Shown: in pieces, positions 7,770 to 17,151 of the stretch
How the letters are laid out: every line of letters starts with the position of its first letter
How positions within the stretch are numbered: position 1 is the first letter of the stretch
Source of the DNA: Paenibacillus sp. EZ-K15
Lineage (GTDB): Bacteria; Bacillota; Bacilli; Paenibacillales; Paenibacillaceae
DNA length: 64,000 nt
Assembly (NCBI RefSeq): GCF_002573715.1
Contig: NZ_PDHM01000016.1
Coordinates: 815,990 to 879,989 of the forward strand
Reading direction: 5' to 3'
Notes under the pieces: generated by a model
Told to the model about the DNA's origin: nothing
Databases searched by the model: none
Seen by the model: the letters and a program-made list of their open reading frames with translations, nothing else
Made by a program: the position numbers and the translations under genes

Positions 7770-8528
7770 TTAGGCATCTCGTTTACGGTAAAATACAATA
7801 GCTAATGTAATAAAGATCACTGTCCATAACATTGTAATACCTGTCCCTTGCATTGCTGTAAGGACATTTATTTTATCAGAGGAAGGCAGCATATACATAT
7901 AAGCTCCTGCCGTATCCGGAAAATAATTTTTAATACTAGATAGAAAATCTCTCGACAATGGACTGACAATGAAATAATAACCAAGCAGTATCACTAAAGC
8001 AGAAGTGGTTCGTCTTAGTAAAGCACCTATAGCTGCACTGAGGAGTGTGGTTAATGTTAGATAGCCTGTTGCACCTAATAATGTTTTTATCAATGTATCT
8101 ATTTCAATCACTGCTGCTGTGTCTCTCATCATAATAAAAGTGTATAGTACACCTGATGCAGCAATAATAAACGCCACAGGTATGGTTATAATGCCCAATG
8201 CCAAATGTTTCGTGGATAATTGATACCCGCGCCAAGGTATCGTAGTTAAAGTAGTTCGAATCTGTCCCCCCGTATACTCCGAACAAGTAGCTAAGATACC
8301 AAGAATAATGAATCCTGCTTGAAGATATCCCATAGAAGCAAGTCCTATATCCAGTATACTTTGTGTTCCTGCGGCCCCTTGTAAACCAACAGAAGTAAAA
8401 GCTGCGGCTAAAACTAAATTAAGAATGAATGTACCCATAAGAGTGAGCCAAATCAATGGTAATGTAACTAATTTATCCAGTTCGGCACGGAGGATTTGTG
8501 TTATCTTTCTACTCAATGAGACACTCAT
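7770..8528 (-). CDS. ABC-2 type exporter permease (second of two)
   Basis: 252 residues with six predicted membrane helices (for example LVTLPLIWLTLMGTFILNLV, then YLQAGFIILGILATCSEY, ALVILLGYYFIVSPL and a last helix before YRKRDA). The pattern TCSEYTGGQIRTTLTTIP after helix 2 is typical of ABC-2 permeases of the LanE/G and bacitracin-export type. It overlaps the preceding permease by four bases and is the last gene of the operon. It is expected to pair with the permease at 8525-9277 and the ATPase upstream to export or expel a hydrophobic compound or peptide. Confidence 0.85.
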   Translation of the reverse strand: MSVSLSRKITQILRAELDKLVTLPLIWLTLMGTFILNLVLAAAFTSVGLQGAAGTQSILDIGLASMGYLQAGFIILGILATCSEYTGGQIRTTLTTIPWRGYQLSTKHLALGIITIPVAFIIAASGVLYTFIMMRDTAAVIEIDTLIKTLLGATGYLTLTTLLSAAIGALLRRTTSALVILLGYYFIVSPLSRDFLSSIKNYFPDTAGAYMYMLPSSDKINVLTAMQGTGITMLWTVIFITLAIVFYRKRDA

Positions 8529-9277
8529 GATGCAACGTCCCTCCTATGGAATACAATAGCTGCAACAATGAAAAGAACGACTACCCAGGCAGACATGATT
8601 AAACCGCCAGTGAATGGGGTGTGAAATTTGTGAAGTCCGTCGCTTATAAACATATTAAGGCCAGCTATATCTGGTAAGTAAAACGCTAACGTTGTAACCT
8701 TAGAAAGGAGGTAACTGACTGATACAACGGATGAATTTATCATGAGCACAGCAAGCGGGATAATGCCATTCTTAGTTAGAACAGTAATCCCAAATGCTAA
8801 AAGAGCAGTGAATGTCCAGTAACAAACTGCACCGATCAGTCTAGACCATTCAAACGCAGGAGCATATTCACCAAGAATAAGATGCGTTGCTAACACAGTT
8901 GTCATCATACCAACAATACAAAGCAGTATGCTGATCACTGTCACAGCGCCTGCTTTTGCCAGCAAAAAATGAAGCCTTGATGAAACAACAGATAAACTTG
9001 TCGTAATCTGATTCCCTCCACCAGATTCACTGCTCTCTGTCAAATACTCACTGCTGACAGCAAGCACACCAAGAATAATGACACCTTGCACACCAAGACC
9101 TAATCCAATATAGCCAACTTCCGATAGCCGTGTGCTGACTCCAGCTATAATCTCCTCTTTTTGTGCTGTACTGTCTAAGGCAGCAATGACCGCTGGGGCA
9201 ACTGCTCCAATAAGAAAGGCAAGCCAAATGCCCGGTAGAGAGAACAATTTAGATAGTTCGGCGTTAAATGCTCTCAT
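8525..9277 (-). CDS. ABC-2 type exporter permease (first of two)
   Basis: 250 residues, six hydrophobic helices, and the same layout as its downstream neighbour: N-terminal amphipathic AELSKLFSLPGIWLAFLIGA, then LAVSSEYLTESSESGGGNQITTSL after helix 2 (quoted as SSEYLTES, QITTSLSVV). It overlaps both neighbours by four bases (translational coupling). Two different permeases with one ATPase is the arrangement of LanFEG lantibiotic-immunity transporters. Sequence alone does not prove that role. Confidence 0.85.
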   Translation of the reverse strand: MRAFNAELSKLFSLPGIWLAFLIGAVAPAVIAALDSTAQKEEIIAGVSTRLSEVGYIGLGLGVQGVIILGVLAVSSEYLTESSESGGGNQITTSLSVVSSRLHFLLAKAGAVTVISILLCIVGMMTTVLATHLILGEYAPAFEWSRLIGAVCYWTFTALLAFGITVLTKNGIIPLAVLMINSSVVSVSYLLSKVTTLAFYLPDIAGLNMFISDGLHKFHTPFTGGLIMSAWVVVLFIVAAIVFHRRDVAS

Positions 9278-9987
9278 ACATTATCACCTGCATGTCCAGA
9301 TGTCAGGGCAAAAAAGGCTTTCTCCAACGTGGAATGGTTACCTATTACTTCTTCCAATGTTCCATCTGCAACGACTTTTCCATGATTAATAATCACCACA
9401 TCATCAACAGTCTCTGCAAGCTCTCCCATTAGATGACTGGATAGCAACACCGTGTTACCAGACGCCGCACGTTCACGTAAAAATGTCCGAATCCAGCGAA
9501 TTCCTTCCGGGTCGAGGCCGTTTACGGGTTCATCTAAAACCAATATTTTTGGATCGCCAAGTAGTGCAGCTGCCATCCCAAGTCTTCTCCCCATACCAAG
9601 GGAATAATTCCCGACTCTTTTTCCGGCTGCATTAGTAAGACCTACTATTTCCAGAACTTCCTCGACACGTGAGCGAGGCAATCCTGCGGCACGAGCAATC
9701 CAACGCAAATGTGCCCGTCCTGTTCGCATACGATGAGCTCCAAATCCATCAAGTGCGGCACCTACTGTTGCTAGAGGATTATGTAATTCTGCGAATGGCT
9801 TTCCATTAATTAGTGCACTTCCTGAGGTGGCACGATCTAATCCAAGCAGGATACGAAGTGTAGAACTTTTACCTGCCCCATTTGGACCTAAAAAACCAGT
9901 TACTCTACCTGGTCTAGCTTTAAAACTGATACCTGATAAGATTTCTTGAGTTCCGCGATGTTTGACTAAGTTATTAATTGTAAGCAA
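9274..9987 (-). CDS. ABC transporter ATP-binding protein
   Basis: About 237 residues. Walker A GPNGAGKSST, signature NYSLGMGRRLGMA (variant of LSGGQ), Walker B ILVLDEP with VNGLDPEG, and switch His in LLSSHLMGEL are all present. The usual Q-loop glutamine is replaced (VGAALDGFG), a change also met in LanF and DrrA-like ATPases. The frame is open to GTG 9996, but GGGAG lies eight bases before TTG 9987, which I take as the start (MLTINNLVKH). First gene of the transporter operon, 92 bases after the histidine kinase gene. It powers export from the cytoplasmic side. Confidence 0.9.
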   Translation of the reverse strand: MLTINNLVKHRGTQEILSGISFKARPGRVTGFLGPNGAGKSSTLRILLGLDRATSGSALINGKPFAELHNPLATVGAALDGFGAHRMRTGRAHLRWIARAAGLPRSRVEEVLEIVGLTNAAGKRVGNYSLGMGRRLGMAAALLGDPKILVLDEPVNGLDPEGIRWIRTFLRERAASGNTVLLSSHLMGELAETVDDVVIINHGKVVADGTLEEVIGNHSTLEKAFFALTSGHAGDNV

Positions 9988-10079
9988 CCATAACACTCCC
10001 TTTCTGTTATGGTTCTAATTATAAAGAAGCAAAGTTACATCCCAGTTATCATGCTGTTTACTTCTGAGTTAACTTTAGG

Positions 10080-11090
10080 TTAAGCTTTACCAATAACTAC
10101 TCTTGTACCATTTTCATTTGATGTAAAGTCAGCTTTCAGCTTCATTTTTTTCAACATATAATTTGAAGTCGATAAACCAATCCCCGCCCCACGCTCATAG
10201 GAAGAGTTATCCATACCTGGACCTCTGTCTGCAACAATGATCAGTTCTTTTTCTACATCAACCACAATGTTTGCATATTTCCCCTCTGCAGCATGACGAA
10301 GAATATTCTGAAATAGATTATCCAGAACCCGTGTCATCCATTTAGGATCTGCTTCCCAACAAAAAGTCTCCTCTGTCGGTAAATCAACATCGAACTGAAT
10401 TTCTTTTTCTTCAAATGCAGGATACCACGCAGCAACAGATGCTCTTACTAAACGTACAATATCTGTTGAAGTGGGGTCAAAAGGATGTTTCCCTGATGTA
10501 AGCAATGTATAGGAAAGTAAATCATCCATTAGATCTCCGACTCTTGTAATCGTATGGTTCATCTCTGTTAATGAGTCTTGTCCTTCTAAACTCATGGATT
10601 CTTTATTTAATCTGGTGATATGTCCTCTCAAAATGGTAAGTGGCGTTCGTAAGTCGTGAGATAAATTCGCAATGAGTCGATGTCGTAACAATTCCTCTTC
10701 ATATTCTCGCTTGCGACTGTCTTCAAGCTGCTGAATCATCCAATTAAAAGAACTTCCTAACTGGTCTATTTCATCCATACGATCCATTTGAACAGATATT
10801 GGTTTAGGAAATGAATTATGATTAGCTGAAAATGACATGACTTCCTGTAAGCGGGTGAGACGTTTGCGAAGTCTTAAGAAGAAAAGCCAAGACATCACAA
10901 CAAATGCGACCATAATAAAACCAAACAATAGTACGGAAACGTAAAATTGATCTAATGTATTCATATCTATTTCATTAATATCAGAAAACCCAAAGAACGC
11001 AGAGAAGAAAATAATCACAATGGGAGGAAAAAAGATAAATAGAAAATGTCCTTTTAAAAAATGGCGAAATAATGATCTAGTCTGCTTCAT
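10080..11090 (-). CDS. Sensor histidine kinase, short-loop membrane type
   Basis: 336 residues. Two membrane helices (about 12-32 and 50-72) enclose a loop of only about 20 residues (INEIDMNTLDQF), the layout of intramembrane-sensing kinases such as those for cell-wall antibiotics. A HAMP-like linker, the H-box NLSHDLRTPLTIL, an N-box (LDNLFQNILRHA) and G-box (ADRGPGMD, GIGLSTSNYML) complete a normal HisKA-HATPase. It overlaps the response regulator by ATGA. The nearby ABC-2 exporter on the same strand is the obvious target. Confidence 0.9.
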   Translation of the reverse strand: MKQTRSLFRHFLKGHFLFIFFPPIVIIFFSAFFGFSDINEIDMNTLDQFYVSVLLFGFIMVAFVVMSWLFFLRLRKRLTRLQEVMSFSANHNSFPKPISVQMDRMDEIDQLGSSFNWMIQQLEDSRKREYEEELLRHRLIANLSHDLRTPLTILRGHITRLNKESMSLEGQDSLTEMNHTITRVGDLMDDLLSYTLLTSGKHPFDPTSTDIVRLVRASVAAWYPAFEEKEIQFDVDLPTEETFCWEADPKWMTRVLDNLFQNILRHAAEGKYANIVVDVEKELIIVADRGPGMDNSSYERGAGIGLSTSNYMLKKMKLKADFTSNENGTRVVIGKA

Positions 11091-11764
11091 AATTTCACCC
11101 GATAGCCTATTCCCTTCAACGTTTCAATAATCTCTGGGGAATCTGGATGACGTTCAAGTTTTTGACGCAGTCGATGGATATGCACCATTAATGTTTTATC
11201 ACCCGTTATATACGCTTCTTCCCAAATCGCTTCATAAATTTGTTCTTTTGGTAAAACTTGATTAGGATGTCGTAAGAAATACATTAAAATTTGATGTTGT
11301 TTCCCTGTCAATATAATTTCTTCTCCTGTGCGTTTGTCAAATACCATTTGGGCTTCTGGATCTACTTCAATATGATTTCCTAATGAAATACGTCCGGAAT
11401 GTGTTCCACCACTTCGACGGATTAATACTTCTAATCTTGCAACTAATTCATCCATATGGAATGGCTTCGTTAAATAGTCATCAGCAAATTGCAAACCATC
11501 TACCTTATCATTTATCGATGTTCGAGCTGATAACAGCAATATAGGAACAGCTGGAGCTGCCTTTTTTAATCGTTTTCCCACCGTAAATCCGTCTAAACCG
11601 GGTAACATGATATCCAAAATAACGATTTCATGCTGATGTACTTCTTTTTCGGCTCCTTCACCAGAAAGCAGCCACTGAACTGAAAATCCTCGCTGTTCCA
11701 ATTCTTCTTTTACCCAACAACCTATTTTCTCATTATCTTCAATATATAATACGCTTCTTTTCAA
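11087..11764 (-). CDS. OmpR/PhoB-type response regulator
   Basis: 225 residues. The receiver domain has acidic pair ED (YIEDNEK), phospho-acceptor Asp in VILDIMLPGLDG, LLLSART and the K of YLTKPFH. The C-terminal winged helix reads EIILTGKQHQILMYFLRHPN and ends LKGIGYRVKL. The start is probably TTG 11764, with GAGAGGG seven bases upstream; an ATG close by is out of frame. It is coupled to the kinase (ATGA overlap). It probably activates the downstream ABC operon, possibly in answer to a membrane-active compound. Confidence 0.9.
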   Translation of the reverse strand: MKRSVLYIEDNEKIGCWVKEELEQRGFSVQWLLSGEGAEKEVHQHEIVILDIMLPGLDGFTVGKRLKKAAPAVPILLLSARTSINDKVDGLQFADDYLTKPFHMDELVARLEVLIRRSGGTHSGRISLGNHIEVDPEAQMVFDKRTGEEIILTGKQHQILMYFLRHPNQVLPKEQIYEAIWEEAYITGDKTLMVHIHRLRQKLERHPDSPEIIETLKGIGYRVKL

Positions 11765-11924
11765 GTATCATCCCTCTCTCTACATAGTATTTTGATACGC
11801 CAGGGTTTGTATGCGCCAGAGGAGCGTAGATTTAGATATTCGAGGGAACTTGGCTGGAGCGGAATAATCTAGTGTCCCAGTCTTTTTTCAAAAAATAGAT
11901 AGACCAATTCCTAGATCACTGCAC

Positions 11925-12553
11925 TCATTGATCCGTTTCCTTATCCGACAACAGTTTTCCGGCTTTCTCTTTCGTCAGGCTGGACAAATCCTTCTCCATG
12001 CCTCCAGGCAAACCGTATCCCGAATCAGTGCTTAATAGAAAACGATCGGGAAATTGCTTAATGACGGATACGATGTCGTCCAGCTGGTTAGCGCTCTCCG
12101 GATTGGACGCTGTAAAACCGACAAAAAAGTCGGCGTACAGATTGGGATGTTTTTTTAGCAAAAATTCAACATTGTCGGGCGAATTATAAGCGTTGATATG
12201 GCGAATATGAAAATCGTATCAGGATTGTTCTCGAGCGCTTCTTCCAGTTTGCCGACCGGCTCCCCGCTCGGAGGATCGATATGGAGGAACACCGGTGTCT
12301 TATATTCCGCGCAGAGTTTGTAAATGTCCGGTAAAACCCCGTCCATCGGATCTTTGGTTTTCCAGGCTATCTCGTCCGTCCTGATCGCCGAAGGATCGGA
12401 AACATCTCCGAAAAGGACAATTCGGTCAACGCTGTATTTCTCCCAGGTCGCCAGCATACTTGAATATGCATACCCACTGGCATCATGATTATGTCCGTCG
12501 ACAAGCTGCAAATCGCCGTACTCGACGACCAGCTCGGCCAGACGTTTGTTCAA
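11925..12553 (-). pseudogene. Decayed second copy of the TIM-barrel amidohydrolase at 15988-17151
   Basis: Nearly identical at DNA and protein level to the gene at 15988-17151 (for example LAELVVEYGDLQLVD, GYAYSSMLATWEKYSVDRIV, NPESANQLDD), but it carries two internal deletions and a frameshift. One deletion joins EIAWK to TKDPMDG, dropping the segment with AYQEAPDQF and the following strand. A second joins GLPGG to MEKDLSSL, dropping about 55 residues. The frame is lost near 12205, within FIFA..HIN. The N-terminal membrane anchor is also absent; a foreign MNKR start is fused instead. The homology continues through the downstream non-coding DNA from 11851. Confidence 0.9.
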
Positions 12554-12567
12554 TAACGTGAAACTTT

Positions 12568-13059
12568 CTACTTCGAAATGTATGTTTGGTGTTTTATGAT
12601 GAACTCGGGTTGCGTTACATACTCTACGTAATTTACCGCTCCATTAAAATCCAAATAAGCCTGATAGCGAGTGCGAATAGCTGGTTGTATAATGAAATCA
12701 AGAACTCTATCTTTCGCAACCCATCGGCTATCGGTTGTTTCTTCAGTAACAGCTAACAACTCCCCACCAACGGGTTTGCATACGAAATCAAACCCAACTT
12801 GCGTAGGAACATCTGTCACGCCATCGTACCATTTAAAAATCCCTGTATTCGAATAGACACCGATTAAGTAGCTAACTGTGGTGTCAATTCCGCTTTCCTC
12901 TTTGATTTCGCGAACCAAAGCATCCATCAGATTTTCTCCAACTTCCACTTGTCCACCAGGGTAAACCCAACCACCATCACGGGTTTTTACTAAAAGGATA
13001 TTTCCTTCTCCATCTTCCACAAATCCACCTGCGGCTACGATGTGCGTTGGGAATGGCAT
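12568..13059 (-). CDS. NUDIX hydrolase
   Basis: 163 residues. A complete Nudix box, G-x5-E-x7-REU-x-EE-x-GU, is seen as GQVEVGENLMDALV followed by REIKEESGI, with the flanking strand GWVYPGGQ. These enzymes hydrolyse nucleoside diphosphates linked to another moiety, using Mg2+ held by the Glu residues of the box. The tail (VEYVTQPEFI) is not diagnostic. Start ATG 13059 with GGAGG ten bases upstream. Substrate unknown; no operon partner. Its stop lies only 14 bases from the amidohydrolase pseudogene. Confidence 0.92.
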   Translation of the reverse strand: MPFPTHIVAAGGFVEDGEGNILLVKTRDGGWVYPGGQVEVGENLMDALVREIKEESGIDTTVSYLIGVYSNTGIFKWYDGVTDVPTQVGFDFVCKPVGGELLAVTEETTDSRWVAKDRVLDFIIQPAIRTRYQAYLDFNGAVNYVEYVTQPEFIIKHQTYISK

Positions 13060-13168
13060 ATATTACAGCCTCCTTATACGGCAATGTTTGTCTATTTATT
13101 CCATAACCTATCCGCACTTTCCTGCCCAATGGTCAATTAAACCCACGGCTTTAATTCTTTCAGGCTTG

Positions 13169-13342
13169 CTAAAGGATGTGAAAAGGTTCATCCTCGATTT
13201 CGAAATGCTCTATCATTTGCTCGCCCGCTTGAAACAAGGTGACCTCAAAATCAATCCCGGTCTTGACGGATAAAGCGAGCAGCATCCGCTTGACCTGTTC
13301 CCTTTGCTCCTCTTCGTCATTGCAGATCGCGATGTGGTACAT
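13169..13342 (-). pseudogene. LytTR/AgrA-type response regulator, N-terminal stub
   Basis: 57 codons from an ATG with GGAGGC upstream. MYHIAICNDEEEQREQVKRM then FQAGEQMIEHFEI and EPFHIL is the beginning of a receiver domain as in AgrA/LytR-like regulators (normal form: IAICDDE.., here the second acidic position is Asn-Asp). The frame stops just where the phosphorylated Asp strand should start, so no functional domain can form. It lies between the NUDIX and SNF2 genes. Confidence 0.65.
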
Positions 13343-13374
13343 GAAAATCGCCTCCGTATGTTCATTCAGATAAA

Positions 13375-15192
13375 TTAAATTAAATTATCAATATCTTCCT
13401 CAAAGATCGAATTTGTACCTGAAGATGATAACATGGATTCACTCAATTCTTGTTTATAACTTAAGATGTTATCAATTTTTTCTTCTAGTGTATCAATAGT
13501 AATTAGTTTATGGACTTGTACAAAGTTTTCTTGACCTATGCGGTGTACACGGTCGGTGGCTTGATTTTCAACTGCTGGGTTCCACCAACGATCAAAATGT
13601 ATAACATGGTTAGCTGCTGTTAGGTTCAAACCTGTTCCTCCAGCTTTCAAGGAAAGAATAAAAATAGGTGTTTTTTTGCTTTGAAAATCCTCCACCATCT
13701 TCGTCCGTTCCTTTTGTAAGGTACTACCGTTCAAGAATAGAACATTGACATCAAATCTTTCAGTTAAATGTTGTTGTAGTAACTCCCCCATTTTTACATA
13801 TTGAGTAAAAAGAATTACACTTTCATCTGCCTCAAGAATAGTACTAATCAGTTCATCAACTAGGGCTACTTTATTAGAACGTTCTGCAATTTTCGTTATG
13901 TTTTGTTCTTTTAAGTATAATCCAGGATGATTACATAATTGCTTTAATTTTCCAATAACAGTCATCATATATGGCTTTCGTGTTTTCCTCGTTAACTTCT
14001 TTGCTTCTTCTTTTACTTCATGCACCAATTTTTTGTATAACTCTTCTTGTTCGTCAGTTAATGTGCAGTATTGCTTTTGCTCTATTTTCTCAGGTAGATC
14101 ACCTTTTATTTTTTCTTCCCTCTTTGTTCTTCTTAGAATGAAAGGCTGAATGAGTTGTTGTAACTGTTGTATCTTTTCTTGATTATGCTCACGTTCGATT
14201 GGTTGGACATATAGCTGCTTAAATACTGCTTCTGTACCCAGAAACTTTGGATTTAGAAACTCAACAAGTGACCATAACTCCATTAGACGATTTTCAATAG
14301 GAGTCCCACTTAAGGCAACTTTACCCTCACTGTTCAAAGAGCGTATAACATTGGATCGTTTTGTTTGGACAGCTTTTATATGCTGGGCTTCATCCAAACA
14401 AATAATATGCCAATTCATGTTCTTGAAGAGAATTTGGTCATTTGTAAGTGTGCTATAAGTTGTTAAGATAATATCGAATTTATCTATATACATTTTGAAG
14501 CTATCTTTTGCCCTTTCGGTTCCATAGTGAATGTGGATTTTAATATTGGGAGCGAATTTGCTGATTTCTTTTTCCCAATTAGCTATTAATGAAGTAGGTA
14601 CAACAATTAATGAAATTTTTTGTTTGTGACGTACTTCATTAAAGAAAGCGATTGTTTGAATGGTTTTTCCTAATCCCATATCATCTGCTAATAAAGCTCC
14701 GATTTTATGTTTATTTAAATGTACTAACCATTCAGCTCCCTCTAATTGATATTGTCGTAATGTACAGGTTAGCTCAGTAGTCTTCTTTAAAGGAGTCTTT
14801 CTTTTTTTGATAGCATTCATTTGGTCACTATATAATGGATTTTCCGAACGATCTGAAGATACGCTTCTTTTTTCGATCGTCTTCCAATAATCAAATAATT
14901 CTCCTAACTGTCCAGGATTTTGCATACGTTCTGTATAAAAAAAGGTAGCTGTTATATGTTCACAAAACGAAGCTACAGAACATGTACAACTGTATTTTAA
15001 CTCTTGAATTTTCACTTCATGTCCACCGCTTTTACCAGCAACACTTGCTTGAATTGATTTTTCATCATGGCTATAATTGTAGACTGCTCCTGATCGACTT
15101 AAATGACGACCAGTTTTGATAATTTCTTTAACATAATCGTTTGAACTATCGTACGGACGAAGGAACTCTTTCCACACTGCTAATGTTTTCAT
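13375..15192 (-). CDS. SNF2-family DNA-dependent ATPase with SWIM zinc finger
   Basis: 605 residues. An N-terminal SWIM finger (CxC..CxH: YSCTCSVASFCEHI, about 68-82) is followed by the two RecA lobes. Lobe 1 has motif I DDMGLGKTIQT, motif II LDEAQH and motif III LSGTPIENR. Lobe 2 has LFTQYVKMGELL, SLKAGGTGLNLTAANHV and FDRWWNPAVENQATDRVHRI (20 residues) before GQ. This is the bacterial Rad54-like/HepA group, cytoplasmic, moving along double-stranded DNA. It is shorter than many bacterial SNF2 proteins (often 900 or more) because the N-terminal SNF2-associated domain is small. Start ATG with AGGAGAG upstream. Monocistronic. Confidence 0.92.
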   Translation of the reverse strand: MKTLAVWKEFLRPYDSSNDYVKEIIKTGRHLSRSGAVYNYSHDEKSIQASVAGKSGGHEVKIQELKYSCTCSVASFCEHITATFFYTERMQNPGQLGELFDYWKTIEKRSVSSDRSENPLYSDQMNAIKKRKTPLKKTTELTCTLRQYQLEGAEWLVHLNKHKIGALLADDMGLGKTIQTIAFFNEVRHKQKISLIVVPTSLIANWEKEISKFAPNIKIHIHYGTERAKDSFKMYIDKFDIILTTYSTLTNDQILFKNMNWHIICLDEAQHIKAVQTKRSNVIRSLNSEGKVALSGTPIENRLMELWSLVEFLNPKFLGTEAVFKQLYVQPIEREHNQEKIQQLQQLIQPFILRRTKREEKIKGDLPEKIEQKQYCTLTDEQEELYKKLVHEVKEEAKKLTRKTRKPYMMTVIGKLKQLCNHPGLYLKEQNITKIAERSNKVALVDELISTILEADESVILFTQYVKMGELLQQHLTERFDVNVLFLNGSTLQKERTKMVEDFQSKKTPIFILSLKAGGTGLNLTAANHVIHFDRWWNPAVENQATDRVHRIGQENFVQVHKLITIDTLEEKIDNILSYKQELSESMLSSSGTNSIFEEDIDNLI

Positions 15193-15425
15193 CTGTCATC
15201 ACTCTCCTATCCTAAATAATATAGGGATATAAAAAAATAGGAAGGCTTGTATTTTGCACTGATTTCAATTAGCTAGTGCCCCGTTAGACAACATTTATCT
15301 TGTTTTGTTCTCGTAAAATAGATAGATAGATCGATACCTTGCGGTTTCTTTTATAAGATTCGCTTCTGCTGCCAGAAGTAGAGTATAGTAGGAATGGTTT
15401 TAAATATATTCCAGGAGGCTATGCC

Positions 15426-15827
15426 ATGTCACAGGAGATCTGGATTAACCTGCCGGTCAAAGATGTTGAGAGGTCAACTGCCTTTTTCAATGAGATTGGA
15501 TTTCATGCGGTGAGCGTTGGTAACGAGAGAGCCAAGCTTGCCATAGGCCAAACAACGATTCTGCTGTTCCCGGATGCGGCGTTTGAGAAATTTACAGGTT
15601 CAAAAACCGCAGATACTTCCCATAGCGCAGAAGTAATATTTTCCATTGGCGCTGAAAGCAGGGAAGAAGTAGATGCCTTTATTCAAAAAGTAGAGTTTGC
15701 CGGAGGAAATATCTTTGGCAAGCCGAGTGAAATTGACGGCTGGATGTACGGCGCAGGATTTGCCGACCTGGACGGTCACCGCTGGAACCTGCTGTACATG
15801 GATGAGAGCAAAATGCCGAAACGCTAA
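15426..15827 (+). CDS. VOC family protein (glyoxalase-like)
   Basis: 133 residues. ATG 15426 is preceded by AGGAGGC. It begins EIWINLPVKDVERSTAFFNEI with the first VOC strand and helix (quoted: INLPVKDVERSTAFF), and continues AKLAIGQTTILLFPD and GFADLDGHRWNLLYMDES, the last like the metal-ligand strand DPDGHxWEL. It belongs to the PhnB/YetH-like single-domain VOC proteins that act as dimers. Substrate unknown. A strong terminator follows directly. Confidence 0.87.
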   Translation: MSQEIWINLPVKDVERSTAFFNEIGFHAVSVGNERAKLAIGQTTILLFPDAAFEKFTGSKTADTSHSAEVIFSIGAESREEVDAFIQKVEFAGGNIFGKPSEIDGWMYGAGFADLDGHRWNLLYMDESKMPKR

Positions 15828-15831
15828 TATG

Positions 15832-15871
15832 AAAACGCCGGTCACCTGCTTAAGGTCACCGGCGTTTTTTT
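15832..15871 (+). terminator. Rho-independent terminator after the VOC gene
   Basis: AACGCCGGTCACC and GGTCACCGGCGTT form a 13-bp perfect stem with a short loop, followed by seven T. An A run on the other side could let it work for minus-strand transcripts too. Confidence 0.9.
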
Positions 15872-15987
15872 ACATCACCTATAATCTCATATCTGTAATT
15901 CAAATCAAAATCGTTGGCTGGAGCGGAATAATCTAGTGTCTCAGTCTTTTTTAAAAAATAGAAAAACCAATTCCTGGATCGCTGCAC

Positions 15988-17151
15988 TCATTGATCCGTT
16001 TCCTTATCCGACAACAGTTTTCCGGCTTCCTCTTTCGTCAGGCTGGACAAATCCTTCTCTATGCCAGGCAGATCGTTGGCTTTGCGAAGCGCCTCAAGCT
16101 GCGTCTTCGTAGCCGGCTGCAAGCGAATCAACCGTTCAAGGTTACCGCCAGCAACCTGCTGTGCTATACGGCGGTCGCCCAAAGCATCGATCAACCGGTA
16201 CATCCCTTCGATGGCCTTCTCCTCGCCTCCAGGCAAACCGAATCCCGAATCGGTGCTTAATAGAAAACGATCGGGAAATTGCTTAATGACGGATACGAAG
16301 TCGTCCAGCTGGTTGGCGCTCTCTGGATTGGAAGCTGTAAAACCGGCAAAAAAGTCGGCGTACAGATTGGGATGCTTCTTTAGCAAATATTCGACATTGT
16401 CGGGCGAATTATAAGCGTTGATATGGGCGAATATGAAAGTCGTATCAGGATTGTCTTCGAGCGCTTCCTCCAGTTTGCTGACCGGCTCCCCACTCGGAGG
16501 ATCGATATGAAGCAACACCGGTGTCTTATATTCCGCGCAGAGTTTGTAAATTTCCGGTAAAATTCCGTCCATCGGATCTTTGGTTTTCCAGGCGACATTA
16601 GCTAGGACGGGAGAATTTGTGGAGGCAGCGGCGATTTCCCCAATGCCGAAGTACCCTTTCTCCAAATTGTTCTTCACTGTCTGAAGTCCCGATTCGTCTA
16701 GGAGATTGATTCCGGAGAAAAACGGGATGAACTGGTCAGGCGCTTCCTGATAAGCTTTCCAGGCTATCTCGTCCGTCCCGATCGCCGAAGGTTCGGAAAC
16801 ATCTCCGAAAAGGACAATTCGGTCAACACTGTATTTCTCCCAGGTCGCCAGCATACTTGAATATGCATACCCACTGGCATCATGATTATGTGCGTCGACA
16901 AGCTGCAAATCACCGTATTCGACGACCAGCTCGGCCAGACTTTTCATTTCGGCCTCTGGCGAATTCCCCTTCGTGTCTGTCGCTGCGGTATCGGAAGTAG
17001 CTGCGGAGGTCAGCGGCTTTACAGAAGGCTCGTCCATCTTATTCGTCGTCATATGTCCCGGGTTTGTAAATAATGGCCAATACATCAGCAAGAATGTCAC
17101 CACCACGATAACGACGCTGGCGAGCAAATAAATCAGCGGCTTTTTTGTCAT
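15988..17151 (-). CDS. Membrane-anchored TIM-barrel amidohydrolase (amidohydrolase-2-like)
   Basis: 387 residues. Residues 1-28 form a signal anchor (PLIYLLASVVIVVVTFLLMY), and then comes a low-complexity Thr/Ala/Ser linker to about residue 70. The barrel starts with VDAHNHDASG (metal ligands HxH type), continues PVLLHIDPPSGEP and FIFAHINAYN, and ends with the catalytic-Asp-like LLSTDSGFGLPGG. These are the ligand positions of the amidohydrolase-2 group, whose members cleave or decarboxylate small ring compounds. The barrel should lie outside the membrane; substrate unknown. It is the intact parent of the broken copy at 11925-12553. Confidence 0.85.
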   Translation of the reverse strand: MTKKPLIYLLASVVIVVVTFLLMYWPLFTNPGHMTTNKMDEPSVKPLTSAATSDTAATDTKGNSPEAEMKSLAELVVEYGDLQLVDAHNHDASGYAYSSMLATWEKYSVDRIVLFGDVSEPSAIGTDEIAWKAYQEAPDQFIPFFSGINLLDESGLQTVKNNLEKGYFGIGEIAAASTNSPVLANVAWKTKDPMDGILPEIYKLCAEYKTPVLLHIDPPSGEPVSKLEEALEDNPDTTFIFAHINAYNSPDNVEYLLKKHPNLYADFFAGFTASNPESANQLDDFVSVIKQFPDRFLLSTDSGFGLPGGEEKAIEGMYRLIDALGDRRIAQQVAGGNLERLIRLQPATKTQLEALRKANDLPGIEKDLSSLTKEEAGKLLSDKETDQ

